Origin: Xestospongia bergquistia | Lineage: Eukaryota > Porifera > Demospongiae > Haplosclerida > Petrosiidae | DNA: 64,000 bases | Direction of reading: 5' to 3' | Assembly (NCBI GenBank): GCA_963965975.1 | Contig: OZ014412.1 | Coordinates: forward strand, 10,707,849-10,771,848 | Part shown: one piece after another, positions 51,432 through 64,000 of the stretch | Position numbering within the stretch: the stretch's first letter is position 1 | Layout of the letters: each line of letters opens with the position of its first letter | Translations under genes and position numbers: made by a program | The notes under the pieces: generated by a model | The model's input: the letters and a program-made list of their open reading frames with translations, nothing else | Database searches by the model: none | What the model was told of the DNA's origin: nothing

Positions 51432-53228
51432 ATAGCCCAAATCCTTTGTTTGCCTAGAAGCCATAGATCCTCCAATATATCTGGTATTGGTGGATTAACC
51501 TGCAAATCCTGCATACGAGCTGTAACTCAGTTCGCCGTGTCCCCTATTTTAAGGCCTGACAAGAGGTTCAAGGTCAGTGCTATCATAATGCCACGTGTCA
51601 CATGTGATCTGCCTGGCATTAACGCCCGACGAAAGGTTCGTCATGGACCACTTCAAGGCCCATCACTCACGTGATGACGATGGCAGATTCATTGTACCAC
51701 TTCCCAGGATAACCAACCCTCCTCTCCTGGGAGAATCTAGATCTTCAGCAGTCAGGAGATACTTATCACTAGAACGCTCATTGGGCTCTAAGGGAAAATC
51801 CGAAGAATTCCATGATGTCATGGAAGAATACTTGAAACTTGGTCATGCCGAATTAGTTCCTGTTGCCGACTTACAGAAACCTGATTATGAATCATTCTAC
51901 CTGCCTATGCATGTTGTGTTGAAGGAGTCAAGCACAACAACAAAGGTGAGTGCTGTGTTTGACGCATCTGCCAAATCCTCATCGGGATTCTCTCTTAATG
52001 ATACTTTATTAGTTGGGCCTACTGTGCACTCATCCCTTGTTGATGTTTTATTGAGATTTCGACACCATCATTACGCGCTCACCACTGATGTGAGCAAAAT
52101 GTATCGTGCAATCAAGCTAACTCGGAGTGATTGAGATTATCATCTTTTCATTTGGCGAAGGAAACACACCGAATCTCTGATGGACTATCGAATGACTCGT
52201 CTAACGTTCGGTGTGTCTGCTTCATCCTTTGCAGTGAACATGGCAGTAAAGCAGAACGCCATGGATTTCACCCTCCAATACCCCTTAGCAGCCCAGAAAG
52301 TATATGAAGCCTTCTATGTTGATGATGGCTTAACTGGTGCTGACTCTATCACAGAAGCAATTCATCTTCAAAAAAACTACAAGAATTATTTCACAAGGGT
52401 GGATTTGTACTCAGAAAATGGAATAGCAATGAACCTGAAGTCCTAAATCATCTACCAGCTGAATTGAAAGAATCGCAATCCGTTCAAACCATCGTTGAAG
52501 ACCACTACACTAAAACTCTCGGAATAGAATGGAACTCAGTCACTGACAACTTTCGTATCATAGTAGCAGAACTAGACCATCGCAACGTCATAACAAAGCG
52601 AATGTTGATCTCAGACGTCTCTAAAACCTTTGACATCCTTGGCTGGTTCTCCCCAACAATCATCAAAGTAAAGATCGTCTTCCAAAGGCTTTGGGAATTA
52701 AAGATTGATTGGGATGATCCAGTACCAATGGAAATTTACTTACCCTGGTCTCAATGGAGATCCGAACTACCTATCCTATCCACTAAACTGATACCCAGGT
52801 GTTATTTCCCTCCTGATGTCTGCGTTAAAACAACACAGTTACATGGGTTCAGTGATGCTTCTGAAGATGCGTACTCAGCCGTTGTGTATTTCAGGCTTAC
52901 GGATACTTCAGGAAATATCCATGTATCTTTGGTCACTTCAAAAACAAAGGTTGCTCCCATTAAGCGATTGACAATTCCCAGATTGGAACTGTGTGGAGCA
53001 TATCTACTATCTGGTGTATTATATCACGTAAAGGGGGTATTCAACATACCAATGTGTAACACCTTTGCCTGGTGTGACAGTACAATTGTAATCGATTGGT
53101 TAAATGGTAACCCAAGAAGGTTTAAAACCTTTGTCGGAAATCGAATTTCTCATATCATCAACCATATACCTCCTGATCGATGGAATCACGTCAATGGAGA
53201 AGACAATCCAGCCGATTGTGCATCATGA
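51432..53228 (+). pseudogene. Protease end, reverse transcriptase and RNase H region of the BEL/Pao element, broken
   Basis: RT conserved blocks run from about 51890 (YLPMHVVLKE) through TDVSKMYRAI near 52084 to YVDD near 52318. RNase H is near 52845. Breaks: TGA at 52132, a frameshift or stop at 52444, TGA at 53226. Confidence 0.85.
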
Positions 53229-54895
53229 GGTTGTTTCCCTCCGAACTTATTAGCCATGAGATCTGGTGGGCTGATCCACATTGGCTACAGAGAGACATAT
53301 CAGAATGGCCCAAACTTTCAGTTGTTCCTGCTATTGTCTCTGAAGAAATGAGGGATATTACCCTCGCGAGCAATGTACATTTCTCTGAACCAATCATTCC
53401 ACTGAGTCATTATAGTGATTTTCACCACCTAAAGAGAGTCACGACCTGGATCCTTAGATTTGTTAATAACTGTCGATGCTCAGGGCGTGACACTCACCAA
53501 AATGACGAATCACTTATACTGTCAGTCAAGGAATTGGACTTAGCTGAGAAATACTGGATGAAGCTGGTACAACGGACACACTTCGCCAAAGAAATCAGCT
53601 TGTTGAATAAGAATAAGACTCTACCCAAAGGGAGCTGTTTGATAACTTTACACCCATTTATTGACAGCAAAGGGATCTTGCGCCTTAGTGGCAGGATTGG
53701 TGATTCTAACCGTCCATATGAGCAAGTCCATCCAATTATACTCCATTGTAGTCACCAAATCACAAAGATGATCATAAAGGCAGAACATCTGCGTTTGTTA
53801 CATGCTGGACCAACCATGTTAATGTCATCAATTTGTGTCAGATTCCACATTATTGGTGGCAAGTGAGTCATCCGTGACATAACCCGAGCGTGTGTGACCT
53901 GCCGTAGGTACTCCACTAGACATCAGCCTCAACTTATGGGTCAGCTTCCAATTGAACGAGTAACACCAGGACCAATATTCGAAAGGGTTGGAGTTGATTA
54001 TGCCGGTCCAATTTACGTGAAGTACAGATACATACGTAAACCCACCATTGTCAAAGCATATATCTGTGTGTTTGTTTCATTGATGGTGAAGGCCATTCAC
54101 CTCGAATTAGTGTCAGATTTAACCACCGAAGCATTTATTGCTTGCTTAAGGTGATTCATAGCTCGTCGTGGCAAACCATCAACAATATGGAGTGATCATG
54201 GTACCAATTTTGTCGGTGCCAAAGAGGAAATAAAGGAGTTTGTAAAATTCCTCAACGAACAGAAGAATATTAAAAGGGTGTCTGAATTAAGTTCTTCCCA
54301 AAAAATCAATTGGAACTTCATTCCTGAGCATGCCCCACACTTTGGCGGGTTGTGGGAAGCAGCCGTGAAGAGTCTCAAGACTCATCTGAAGAAGGTCACT
54401 TTTAATGTGAAGCTAACATTTGAGGAAGCATGTACCCTTCTGACTCAGATTGAGGCATGTCTCAATAGCCGACCTTTAGTAGCACTGTCATCCAATGATG
54501 ATTGTGTGGAGGCATTGACTCCAGGACATTTCCTTATTGGTCGCCCTTTAGAAGCATTGCCAGAAGATTCTAATTCATTTCAGTCTGTATCTGTCCTATG
54601 TAGATGGCATTTAGTTCAAGCAATGCTTAGACACTTTTGGAAACGATGGTCAAGTGAATACATCTCTAGTATAAGGAAATATGTGAAGTGGCATCATCCA
54701 CATCGAAATATTGCAGTCGGTGACATTGTAATTCTAAAAGATTATAATCTGATACCAACAAAATGGCCGCTTGCAAGGGTGATCGACGTACACCCAGGAA
54801 GTGATCAAATTGTTCGTGTGATAACGGTAAAGATGTCCCAAGGCATTTACAAGAGACCCATCACAAAGGTCGCATTGTTGTTACCTCATGACTGA
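53229..54895 (+). pseudogene. Integrase region of the BEL/Pao element, broken
   Basis: It carries a zinc-binding-like upstream part, the catalytic core with VDYAGP (about 53993) and DHGTNF (about 54196), and a C-terminal domain ending at 54895. Breaks: TGA at 53864 and TGA at 54152. Confidence 0.85.
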
Positions 54896-54961
54896 CTAAC
54901 CATTTTCATAATCTCATCAATTTCGGTGAAACACCTATTAAATTGGTCTTGGCCAGCGGTA

Positions 54962-55223
54962 TGTTTGTGCTCAATCTTCAATTTGATTTAATGTTTGTTG
55001 TGTTGATTGTATATTACTAATTATCACCTTTTTGATCATTATATTGTGGTTTAGACTTGTTAAAACTAGTTTTTTTGGGTGTTTAGCCCATGTGCTTTGT
55101 GTTCTAGAACATTCTATACTGTTTTGTATATAAGTTGTCATGAGTTTTTGAGTAGTGTATTGTTCTCGTGTTTTGTTAAAAAAGAAAGTTTTGTTATAAT
55201 CCGAGAATAGCTAAGTCTCTACA
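54962..55223 (+). repeat. 3' LTR
   Basis: 262 bp, about 98% identical to the 5' LTR with one extra G. It keeps the heat-shock-element-like motif (55102-55114) and the TATA region (55127-55134). Confidence 0.95.
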
Positions 55224-55829
55224 AAACAATTTAAAACAAATGTACCAAACATCCTATTCACCTGGGGGAGGGAGGGGGGACTGGCACTCTGGGGATGGAT
55301 GAGACTATAGTTCAACATGAAGAAACTTGACCCACTTTTAATGTGGAAAGTTTGGACAAGTAGGAATGGATTCGTACAAGTTTGCATCTCGTATTACACC
55401 TACAATGCAACTGAAATTCCTGCTACTCATAAAATTTGATAATTGTGAAAAGTTAAAATACTCTCCAAGCTATTTTACTGCTCAAAAATAGTGTATACCT
55501 TTTATCCATTGCAGCAATTGGCAATGGGAGCACACCTTTTCCAAAAGACAAGAGACTCAAAAATATTATGTACTTGTACATGGAAAATCTTATTTCAATC
55601 TTTAATACAGAACTTTGTTAGATAATATTTCACTATTAAAATTCATTAAATTGGTCTGTAGGCAAAATGGCACTTGTTTTAATTTAGTAGGCAAAATGGC
55701 AGCAGGCAAAGTGAGACATTCCCAAAGGTACAATGGCTACTCAAGTGAAACTGGGCTTTTACCTTTAGATGAAGTTACCAGCGGCATTTGAAAGTATTTT
55801 GCATTCCAACTAATAAATTACAAGTTTAG

Positions 55830-57020
55830 AGAACCAGATAAGAAGTGGATGAGTGTTCAATGTAAACAGTGCAATATAGTTTTGAAATATGTTGAAAATA
55901 CTACTAACCTAAACTAAAATTTCCAGCACAATCATAGATCAAAGTCTCAAGTTCTATTGATATCTATATTCTTTATGTTGATACAACTGACAATGGCAGT
56001 AACAATGTTCTCATAACAGCGGTGTTAGGATGGTCATGGACGCCTGGTTTCAGCCACGACGTGCAGCTGGCTGTGGAACAACCCTACATGATGCATCAAG
56101 AGCTCTTGCATGTTGTTGACATTTGGTTTCCATTTCAACCACTCTTCAAAGTCAACCCACCTGTAAAAATAGAAACAGGAAGATCTATACCATAGCTGGA
56201 ACAGCCTCATTCAGGATATAGCTATAAGGTGGAATTTGGCATTCTATATGGTACGATGAGTATTGGAGCAACAGCAGCCACTTTGTGCAAAATTTATGAA
56301 ACAGGAAAAGAGGATCTCATGCCAATTGATGTTGAATTTTCTGCAATGGGGAAGTGTCTGGAGGTCATGAACCCATTGGTCATAATCAGAGCTACTAGGA
56401 GTTAAGAAGTGTGTGACTATTTCTACTGTCAGGCCACTGTTTCACGAACTTCTAAAGGTGCATATGGTCTATAAATCCACTGAGACAAGATGAAAAAGGC
56501 TGTCAAACATGCAATGCTGTCTGATATACAACATCACTATATGGGAGATACACTCTTAACTCTCAACAAAGGATCCCTTCCTGGATCCAAAATAAAAATC
56601 ATGGCATTTCTAAAGTAAGAAAAGATTAACCAATTGATAGAATTGACAGAGGTTGAGGTAACTACCATTGCAGAGTCCATGGAAGACAGTTCAGAAAGCA
56701 GCCAAACCACAGCTATCTTAAATAAGCCTGATACAAAGCAGACTAACAAGGGGGGAGGAGGCACAGATTATTGTAACTAATTGGGAGATATTGTCGAGTC
56801 TACAGAATAGGAGCAGCAAACCATCACTCTTTTTTGAAAAGCAATAGTAGAAATGGCATGTTATACTGGGAAGCTATTCACTCTAAACAATCCTCTTTGC
56901 TGGTAGAAGACAATATCTTTTGTGATCCTATCCTCTCCCGTATAATGACAAAGTATCTTGAAATTTCCTGTTACTTAGGTTCCATAGCTCTGAGATTGCT
57001 TTTAGTTCAGCTGACAAAAT
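55830..57020 (+). pseudogene. Second hAT/BED transposase relic
   Basis: A BED-finger-like stretch (WMSVQCKQCNIVLKYVENTT) is readable at 55843-55902. At 56935-57012 a hAT dimerisation-like end (DPILSRIMTKYLEI, then SEIAFSSADKI in another frame) is seen. Between them only scraps in different frames remain. It is more decayed than the copy at 44233-46086. Confidence 0.5.
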
Positions 57021-59849
57021 AGTTTCTGTGAAATATTCTTGTCTCTAACAACAATTAGTAAACATCTTTGTGCTATTAGCATGGAAAATCTTTAGTAAAA
57101 ATTGATAATGGTTATATTAGTTACACATGTATTTATATTTGCATTAATTCAGTTTCCATTTAACTATTCTCATTAATTATTGAATGTATAGCTGTTTCGT
57201 TACAATTTTCATTTTTTATTTATGATTATACATTTCCTGACAAGTATTTTTCTAATGCATATTATTGTGAGTCTATTGTATAGTCACTATCAATGTGATA
57301 ACGATAGCATTACTATCATTTAGTACTAGGATATATTATACTGATGTCAGACAGTACTTCATGCATTTACTAATACGCAGTAGATGACTATCAACTGATG
57401 ATAGTCAATGATTAGTACAGGGAATTCAAGTTACTGTACATGTCAGTTCTGGTTGATCAATCTTATAGCCTGTACTAACTACCTAAGCATCTTTGCCTTA
57501 GCAGTGGTCACACATTATCACAGGCTACAGTCAGTGTGTAATTTCTTGCTTCGAGGTTTCATCTTTTTAATTTACTGCCTAGCATTTTTATATCTGTTTC
57601 AGATCTTGTGTTAATTATATACAATTATATGTCCCCTTTTGCAATTTTATAATATTTGTCTATGTATGCTTCATGAGCAACAAATGAAATTCAACTAACT
57701 ACTGATGCATATGAATCTTATTAATCCTAAAAACAAGCGCTATGACAATGGGTGTGACTAACAATGCTTGAAGCTTCTTACTAGCTTGCTTCTCTGTCTA
57801 TATTTCTAGCATTCTATAGTTGTAGTCTTTCACGGACACTGCTACCAATTACACCATCTTTGTAGCTGTGGTCAGTGTTTTACCGTGTCTCAAAAGCAAT
57901 AATTTTGTAGGAAAACTATAAATTGCTTTAGTTTACTTTTAAATAGAATATACGGAATGATGGATATACCGGGTTGTAAAGTATCTACGCTTATGCTTGA
58001 AGCATAGTAAGTGTTGCTTGAGCAGTGTCGTCGTAGAACTCGTGCGATAACCTGTATGTATTATTATTAGGAGTCGCTTAGGCTCGCCCCAAATAGAGTA
58101 TTAAGGAATGACGTATGTACATCATCGTCCATTAACAACAAGTGTTGGCTCGCTCCACAATTAGTCTATTTATAGTTTAGTTATACCTAACTAAAATTAC
58201 ACTAGTGCGTTAAAGAACATACCTTTTTGTTGGTCCTTTTATTGAGCTGCTAGTCTTACAGTCATTGAACTTACGGAAACTAATTAGTGACGTTATACAA
58301 CGCAAAACTATGCACGTGATAATTATTAATTTTGCCCAAAATTAATGATGAAGTCATTTTTGTGCGGTGTACACATCCGCTTATACTGCATGTGTTTCCT
58401 TAGAAGACAAACAAACACTTCTCAAGGCACTTACTTGACTCCAGTTGTATAGGTAAGGGTATTTTTGTTAGCAATTGTCTTCAAAGTAACTAATGTTCAC
58501 ACTGGCATATATCAAAACACAATATGTGACAATTCTCTAATTACACAATACTATAGTGGTGTAATGTGATGTTGGTATCATAGACTTAATTGTAATTCAT
58601 AACTAACTATTCCTTGGTTGCAAAAATGATATTTATAATATTGTCAGGTTTATGTGCCAGCTTTAATACAATAGATGTCCCTATAGAGTATATGTCACAC
58701 TAAATCCAGTTGACCTCAATATTCACATTATTGCTATCATTCTCCTTTAAAGCAAGTACCATAAAACAAAGGCAATTTTTGTTTTACACAGACTACTTTC
58801 CTGTCTTGATGTCTTAGATATAGTGTTGGTGTTTGTCTTTTCTCTTTTGCTGAAAAAGATTTTCTTTGTGTTTTACAGTTTGAATTTGGTAGAATTTTTC
58901 TTTTAACTAGGAGGACTTTGCTGTCTTTGCTTCAAGCATTGTGACAGCTACCGGCATATGTTTACTGACTGTCTCTATGGCATTTAGTGTACTAGAATCT
59001 TTTAATTGTCATTTCTAAAGTATGTATGTGCTTCTTTTGCTGCCTCTAAATGTACTTTTTTTGCTTTTGGAAGAGAGTACATCAATAAAATACGAATAGT
59101 CAGTATTTGCTGATGTTCTGTCTTTACAGACAATGTTGTCACTAGTTTCTATATGTACTAGATGTATATGTTTACATATATATTAGCATCTAGAGTAGCA
59201 TCTAAACATATATACTTGTGTAAGCATGTGGACACACTTGACAGTTACAGCACGTAATTTTATAAATACATCTTCCCAGTAATTTTTCTATTACATAATG
59301 TGTGTCTGGCACATTCTGAGATCATACTTTCCATTTGTTATTATTTAGAGGTATTAATTTATTTACAAGTTATTGGCTGATCGATGATGTTTCACAATTT
59401 CACAAATCATGTGGCTGCTTTTTTCCTCATTTCCAACTTCCTCAATCTTTGAAAAGCTATATTTTTGGATATCTTAATCAATTGTAAGGCAACAACTATT
59501 GACACATTTATTAATTCTGAGTATAAGGGAAACTTTAAGACATTGTTTAATGTAGTGTTTTTATATTCTTTGTTGTACTGATGTTGTTATTATAATATAT
59601 ATTATTTTGTTTTACTGGATTTCCTACATTGTTCAAATATCTCGTGTTCTTCATTTATTTCTTCAACAATAGAATGAGTCAGAAGACATTGAATCACACC
59701 CCTAGCATAGCTATTGTTTGCTGTATTAGCTATTCCAGGAGAAAGTAATTATTAATGCGTCAAAATCGTGCAAGGTTACTAATGGTAGTAAGCTACGCAT
59801 GCGCAGTTAGTACGTGTGACAAGCGGCTATGGTGGCCAGACTGTTTAAG
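57021..59849. other. Intergenic
   Basis: AT-rich sequence with no supported gene. It ends at the hairpin element that abuts the second receptor gene. Confidence 0.4.
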
Positions 59850-59971
59850 ACAAGCCATTAGGGGGGAAGGATGTTATCATTTCGAATATTTCCGCATATT
59901 TTGGTATACTAGAAGAGGGCGGGGGGGGGACCACGCCTCTAATGGATAACATCCTTCCCCTAATGGCTTGT
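59850..59971. mobile_element. 122-bp hairpin MITE
   Basis: ACAAGCCATTAGGGGGGAAG and the following bases to GGATGTTAT are matched in reverse complement at 59945-59971, giving nearly perfect inverted repeats of about 27 bp around a 68-bp centre with a G run. It touches the first coding exon of the next gene. Confidence 0.8.
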
Positions 59972-62900
59972 ATGTTTAAGGCTGCGCTTCTTCTTTGTCT
60001 AGTGAATATCCTGTCGTTAGCTCCTCTTCCCACTATAATAAGTAAGGATCTGGTTGCTAGTCTTGCCCCCAAGAATTACTTGTGAAAGCCCAGAAAGGAT
60101 ATCCATACCCGGATCTGGTGACAGAAACCATTATGATTAGCAAGTATGACGACTGAGTAGAAAAAGGATTGCATGGTGTTTTATGATCTACTGCTACTGT
60201 TATACCAGCCTCAGTTAGTAGGACCAGTAAGTGTTTTAGATGCATTGAAAGAGAAGAATGAACTTGTGTGACAGAGTTAATGAACATGTTCACTTTTTGA
60301 TGTGGTACAGTTTGAACCTTAATCAATATAATTATTTCACACTTAAATATTTAGGGTTTATGAGAGGGGATCAATATAAATTTAAGATGTTCCTTCTGGG
60401 CTTTTGTACAGACTTTGTGTTGAAGTTTACATGGGGGTCAGACTAGCCAATATCATGCTGATGTATACTGCTACCACAAACTATTATATTACTGATAATT
60501 TACAGATCATCCTCAATCAATCAATACCACCCTCAATTCAACTGTTAAGTTTACTTGTGAAGCTATTGCTCAAGAAGTTACCTTTAGAGTTAATGATGAC
60601 CCGGCAGATGATAAAAATATTGCAAGTAAAGGATTTAGACAGCTAAAACAACATCCACTTGACGAGGGTAAAAAGAGAAGATCATTGTTAGCTGAAGCAT
60701 TGAAGGATAACAACAATACTAATATATCATGTAGAGCTATTGATTCAGAGATAGCATACAGTGACATTGCTGTATTAAGAATACAAGGTAAGACATTGTT
60801 ATAGATTATATCATTATGATAATTATATTATGTAGGTTCCCTAGCTCCTGTTAAAGATCTAACTGCTACAGTTCTCAATGGATTTAGTGTGTTACTGATG
60901 TGGTCTGCACCATATACATTGGATAATGTACCTATCACTGGATATAACATCAATGATGATCAAGGAACACTTATAGACATAGTTAATACTACTGGGTACA
61001 TAATGACATCTAGTAATAATGATCCATGTAATGTAACTACTGTATATGTCTCTGGTATTAATGGAGCTGGAATAGGAGATAGTAATAGTGTTGAGTTTTA
61101 TATTGCTAGAGGTAAGTATTGTTATGTACATGTATAGGATGTTTTTGCTTCATTTTAGTTCCTCAAGATGTCCCACCAGTATTAGTTGAGCCAATAGTGG
61201 AAGAAAATGTTTTTTTTCGGATAATTATCAATGTAAGTTAGGTTTGGAAGTATGGTGCCTATACAACTTGCATGTATTATATATATATAGATGCATTAGT
61301 ACTCTAGTGAAAGTGTGTGCATGTATGCATCCATGCAAGTGGTTCATGTTCCACAAATTTATCCAAAAGATGTTTTCAGATGTGGTTTGTCCTGTATCTT
61401 GCATGTTGGCATTGTAATTGAGCTTCTTCCTTATGTGTATCTCTCTTGGCCTGTCTCTCTCTTACTTTAGTCCATCTTTGCTTGTCTTTTTTCCCTTGAT
61501 CCACCATTCTTCTTCAAGAATTTTTTGTGATTTAGTGTCTATATAGTTTATGGAATATGGACTTCCCTCATATCAAATTTCTTGTGATCTATGAATTGTT
61601 GGCTTGGTGTCATCACTTTTTATCATTGTATCTGTCTATAGCTGTACCTAGTCCTATCCATTCTACATTAACATTAACAATCTCTCTTAATTTCTAAATA
61701 TATATAGAGTATTGTAGTCACTTCTCTAAGCTAAACTACTTTGGCTTCAGGGTTCTCCCATTCTCCAACTTTGTATACTATTTATATCTTTAACCTTATT
61801 AGGTATTTACTATTTATAGTCTATGAATATTATTAATTGTTGACTTTACAAAAAAATTAACACAATTTACAATATAAACATTTGTGTATTATCTGTCCTA
61901 ATTTTGTCATACATTAGGTTAGTCATCTTTGTATTGGTGAATATCCTAACAGTGTTGCAGTATATATCAATGACTCTAACAATGTTCTACAACAAACATT
62001 TTTCCACAATGTGATACCGTCTTTAGTTAAAAATCAATTGATTATGTTTTATATATTACCACCTATTAATTTGAGTACATATCTTCTTGAAGTAGTTCTT
62101 AGCAATCCAGCTGGACAGTTTGATCATACTATCAATGTATTCTCATTTGGTAAGTTAATGTTATGTTGTATGTGTGTATTATCTCTTGTATGAGACAGGT
62201 TTTCTTACTTCTGTTCTCAATATCTCTTCATCACTTGACAACTGTACTACTATTACTATCAGTTGGGATCGTCCTAATGTAGACAGTAGAGTCCAGATAT
62301 CTTACTATATACTACTGATATATGATGATATCAACAAGATGTTATTACAAAATATATCTATTAATGGAAATGAATACAAGTATGAAGATCAGGAATTATT
62401 TCGTCATCGCCATACATATACCATATATGGTATAAATGAACTGGGTGAAGGAGTACATAAGAACCATACTACCTCTTTTCAAAGAGGTTAGTTAAATATT
62501 TTTATGTTTACTTGATGATGTCATTTTAGCTCCAAGATCTGCCAAAGAAAGTACTACATTTACTATTCTGGCCTATCAAAATTATGTAGTTAGCTTGATG
62601 TTAAATATACCTGTTAGTCTATGCAATAGTGGTCACTATATGGTTACCATAGTTTATTATAGATTATTCTGGAATGTTCTTCTGAAGCTCCAGAGAATGC
62701 TACAGTCACTGTACGTTGTGATGATAAAAGCATTTTTAATAAAACAAATTTGGTGACTTTTGAAACTCAACTTGTGAACATAACCTATAATGTATCAGTT
62801 CCTCAACATCAACAATGTACTCTCTCTATTATCTTCAGTAATAATGCTGGAAAGAGTGATCCACTGATGCGTAATTTAAGTAAGCAATGGCTATATAATG

Positions 62901-63575
62901 ATATACTGGCATAGTTATATTATACAGGTACATATAATGTTATAGATGCCAATTATAGTGTCCAAGGAGATTCTATATGTGTAGAGTGTCAATTTCAATC
63001 TTCTTTATCTGTAAAGTCATGTTATGTTAGTGTGATTGGAATTACTTTAAAGAACAAAATACTTGTTGCAAACAGTCCAAGTGATCACACTGTACAAGGT
63101 TGTATTAATGATCTACCAGCTGATAATTATATGGTATATGTTTATGATGTGGAGAATGATATACCATTAACGTCAATATCACCAGCAATAATATTAAGAA
63201 ATGTACAGGTAGATGCAACTGTATATATACAATCAACTACTATAAGTGAGTTATATTATATATATATGCCCTCACTTATCTTATTCCCATCATATGACAG
63301 TATCTCCTACATTAAATAATACTGTGGGTGCTACAGTGAAAACAGATGGATTATGTAAGTAAATTTATTATGGTAATGACTAATTAATTGTTGATATTTT
63401 AACTCATTAGGGTTTGTAGTTCTTCCTATTGTTATGGTATTTATCATCTTCGTAATACTTCTAGTTGTAGGGATTATTGGATGTTATATAATGAAAAAAA
63501 AAGAAAGGTAATATTAGTTTTTAGCAAATTTGACTTGTACTCTGATACAGCAAGAAAAACAGACTCTGCAGATAA
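59972..63575 (+). CDS. Single-pass Ig/FN3 receptor with short basic tail (12 exons, 671 aa)
   Basis: Exons: 59972-60041, 60506-60787, 60836-61111, 61159-61232, 61918-62149, 62199-62486, 62530-62612, 62663-62879, 62928-63245, 63301-63354, 63411-63507, 63551-63575. Phases close to 672 codons with stop. A signal peptide (MFKAALLLCLVNILSLA) is followed by an Ig-like domain (exon 2, first cysteine C41), FN3 (exon 3), a beta-rich segment (exons 4-5), a second FN3-like domain (exon 6), another pair (exons 7-8), and a membrane-proximal domain (exon 9). The membrane span is at about 633-659, and the tail is only about 12 residues, Lys/Arg-rich with no tyrosine. It is homologous to the receptor at 32311-34320, with exons 6-8 extra. 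Two earlier in-frame ATGs (59963, 59942) lie inside the adjacent MITE. AATAAA follows at 63601-63606. Confidence 0.82.
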
Positions 63576-63600
63576 GTAGTTCTGTATAGCTATAATTTTA

Positions 63601-63606
63601 AATAAA
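63601..63606 (+). promoter_or_regulatory. Polyadenylation signal of the second receptor
   Basis: AATAAA lies 25 bp after the predicted stop at 63573-63575, supporting the short-tail ending. The remaining sequence to 64000 shows no gene. Confidence 0.6.
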
Positions 63607-64000
63607 CTTGGAAGACATTGTGTGCTGGAGTTTGTTAATATATTGTAACGGGTGTAGAGTTTGTTAATATATTGTAACTGTGTATTACAACAAACCTTGT
63701 CTGTATGCTATGTTATGTTAATGTATTTACCATATCTTTGACTATTTAGTTGTCAGTTTAGTTCACTTAAGACCTTACCTTTGTCTATTGTCATGCATAC
63801 TGATATGTTAATTAGTGTTAATTAGATTTTATCATACTCGGTCTGTATTTCTTTGTTGTCTGGTTACCTTACTCTTGTTTATTGTTCTTTGTTTTGTACA
63901 CTCTATTTAAGTTCTTCTCAGTGTTTTTTCAAATTATCATTATTATTGTGTTTGTTGTTATAACAATTTAGCTCTCAAGCAGGTACAATATATTTGAAAC

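Larger units (their letters stand above)
49343..55223 (+). mobile_element. BEL/Pao-type LTR retrotransposon, full length but inactivated
   Basis: Two LTRs (49343-49603 and 54962-55223) begin TG and end CA, differ at about six places, and are flanked by the perfect 5-bp duplication AAACA (49338-49342 and 55224-55228). The internal order is gag, protease, reverse transcriptase, RNase H, integrase. Seen are the gag core DVPTFDGNILNWRTFWEQF, a CCHC knuckle (CFNCLRPGHFVKMC), a protease-like VLDSASSTSFVS, RT with YVDD at about 52318-52329, RNase H GFSDASEDAYSAVV, and integrase GVDYAGPIY with WSDHGTNFVGA. The integrase-to-C-terminal arrangement and gag type are those of BEL/Pao. At least eight stops or frameshifts break the polyprotein. 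About 2% LTR divergence implies fairly recent insertion. Confidence 0.93.

Noticed and set aside
62613..62662. Apparent frameshift in the plus-strand receptor
   Set aside because: A 50-bp GTTAGT...TATAG intron restores the frame and matches the size of other small introns, so the gene is not broken here.

Overview
The window looks like nuclear DNA of an early-branching animal. A demosponge such as Amphimedon is my best guess, made from style rather than a database match: AT-rich sequence, many introns of only 44-60 bp, dense tandem gene duplication, metazoan AKT and ELOVL genes, and hAT and BEL/Pao transposons. Gene models were built by hand by finding GT-AG boundaries that keep phase. Five multi-exon genes close completely: 945, 482, 482, 507 and 671 aa.

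Layout. (1) 1-3178: two ELOVL3/6-type fatty-acid elongases, tail to tail, the left one cut by the window edge, with a MITE-like element between them. (2) 4039-12071, minus: a 12-exon gene for a RING finger, TKL-type kinase and ubiquitin-binding-like tail protein. (3) 12370-29123, plus: two tandem AKT/PKB genes with the same 13-exon structure. The first starts head to head with the RING-kinase across 298 bp. A shortened third AKT copy lies at 31271-31935. (4) 32311-34320, minus, and 59972-63575, plus: two related single-pass Ig/FN3 receptors. One has a tail with two tyrosine motifs, the other a very short basic tail. (5) 40726-43338, minus: a degenerate caspase domain spliced to an apolipoprotein-L-like domain. 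(6) 44230-46090 and 55830-57020: decayed hAT/BED transposases. (7) 49343-55223: a BEL/Pao LTR retrotransposon with 5-bp target duplications, many broken codons and a heat-shock-element-like promoter.

How the genes relate. The AKT pair would act downstream of PI3K at the membrane and keeps every residue needed for lipid binding, catalysis and two-site phosphorylation. The RING-kinase shares their promoter region and combines ubiquitin-ligase, kinase and ubiquitin-binding features. The caspase-like/ApoL protein and the paired receptors have the look of fast-evolving defence or self-recognition genes, which is inference only.

The most unusual items are the dead-caspase/ApoL fusion, the RING-TKL-MIU protein, a receptor whose start codon lies in or beside a hairpin transposon, a receptor FN3 exon that appears recently gene-converted, tandem repeats in AKT2 that copy 5' splice sites, and an LTR whose TATA box follows a perfect three-unit heat-shock element.
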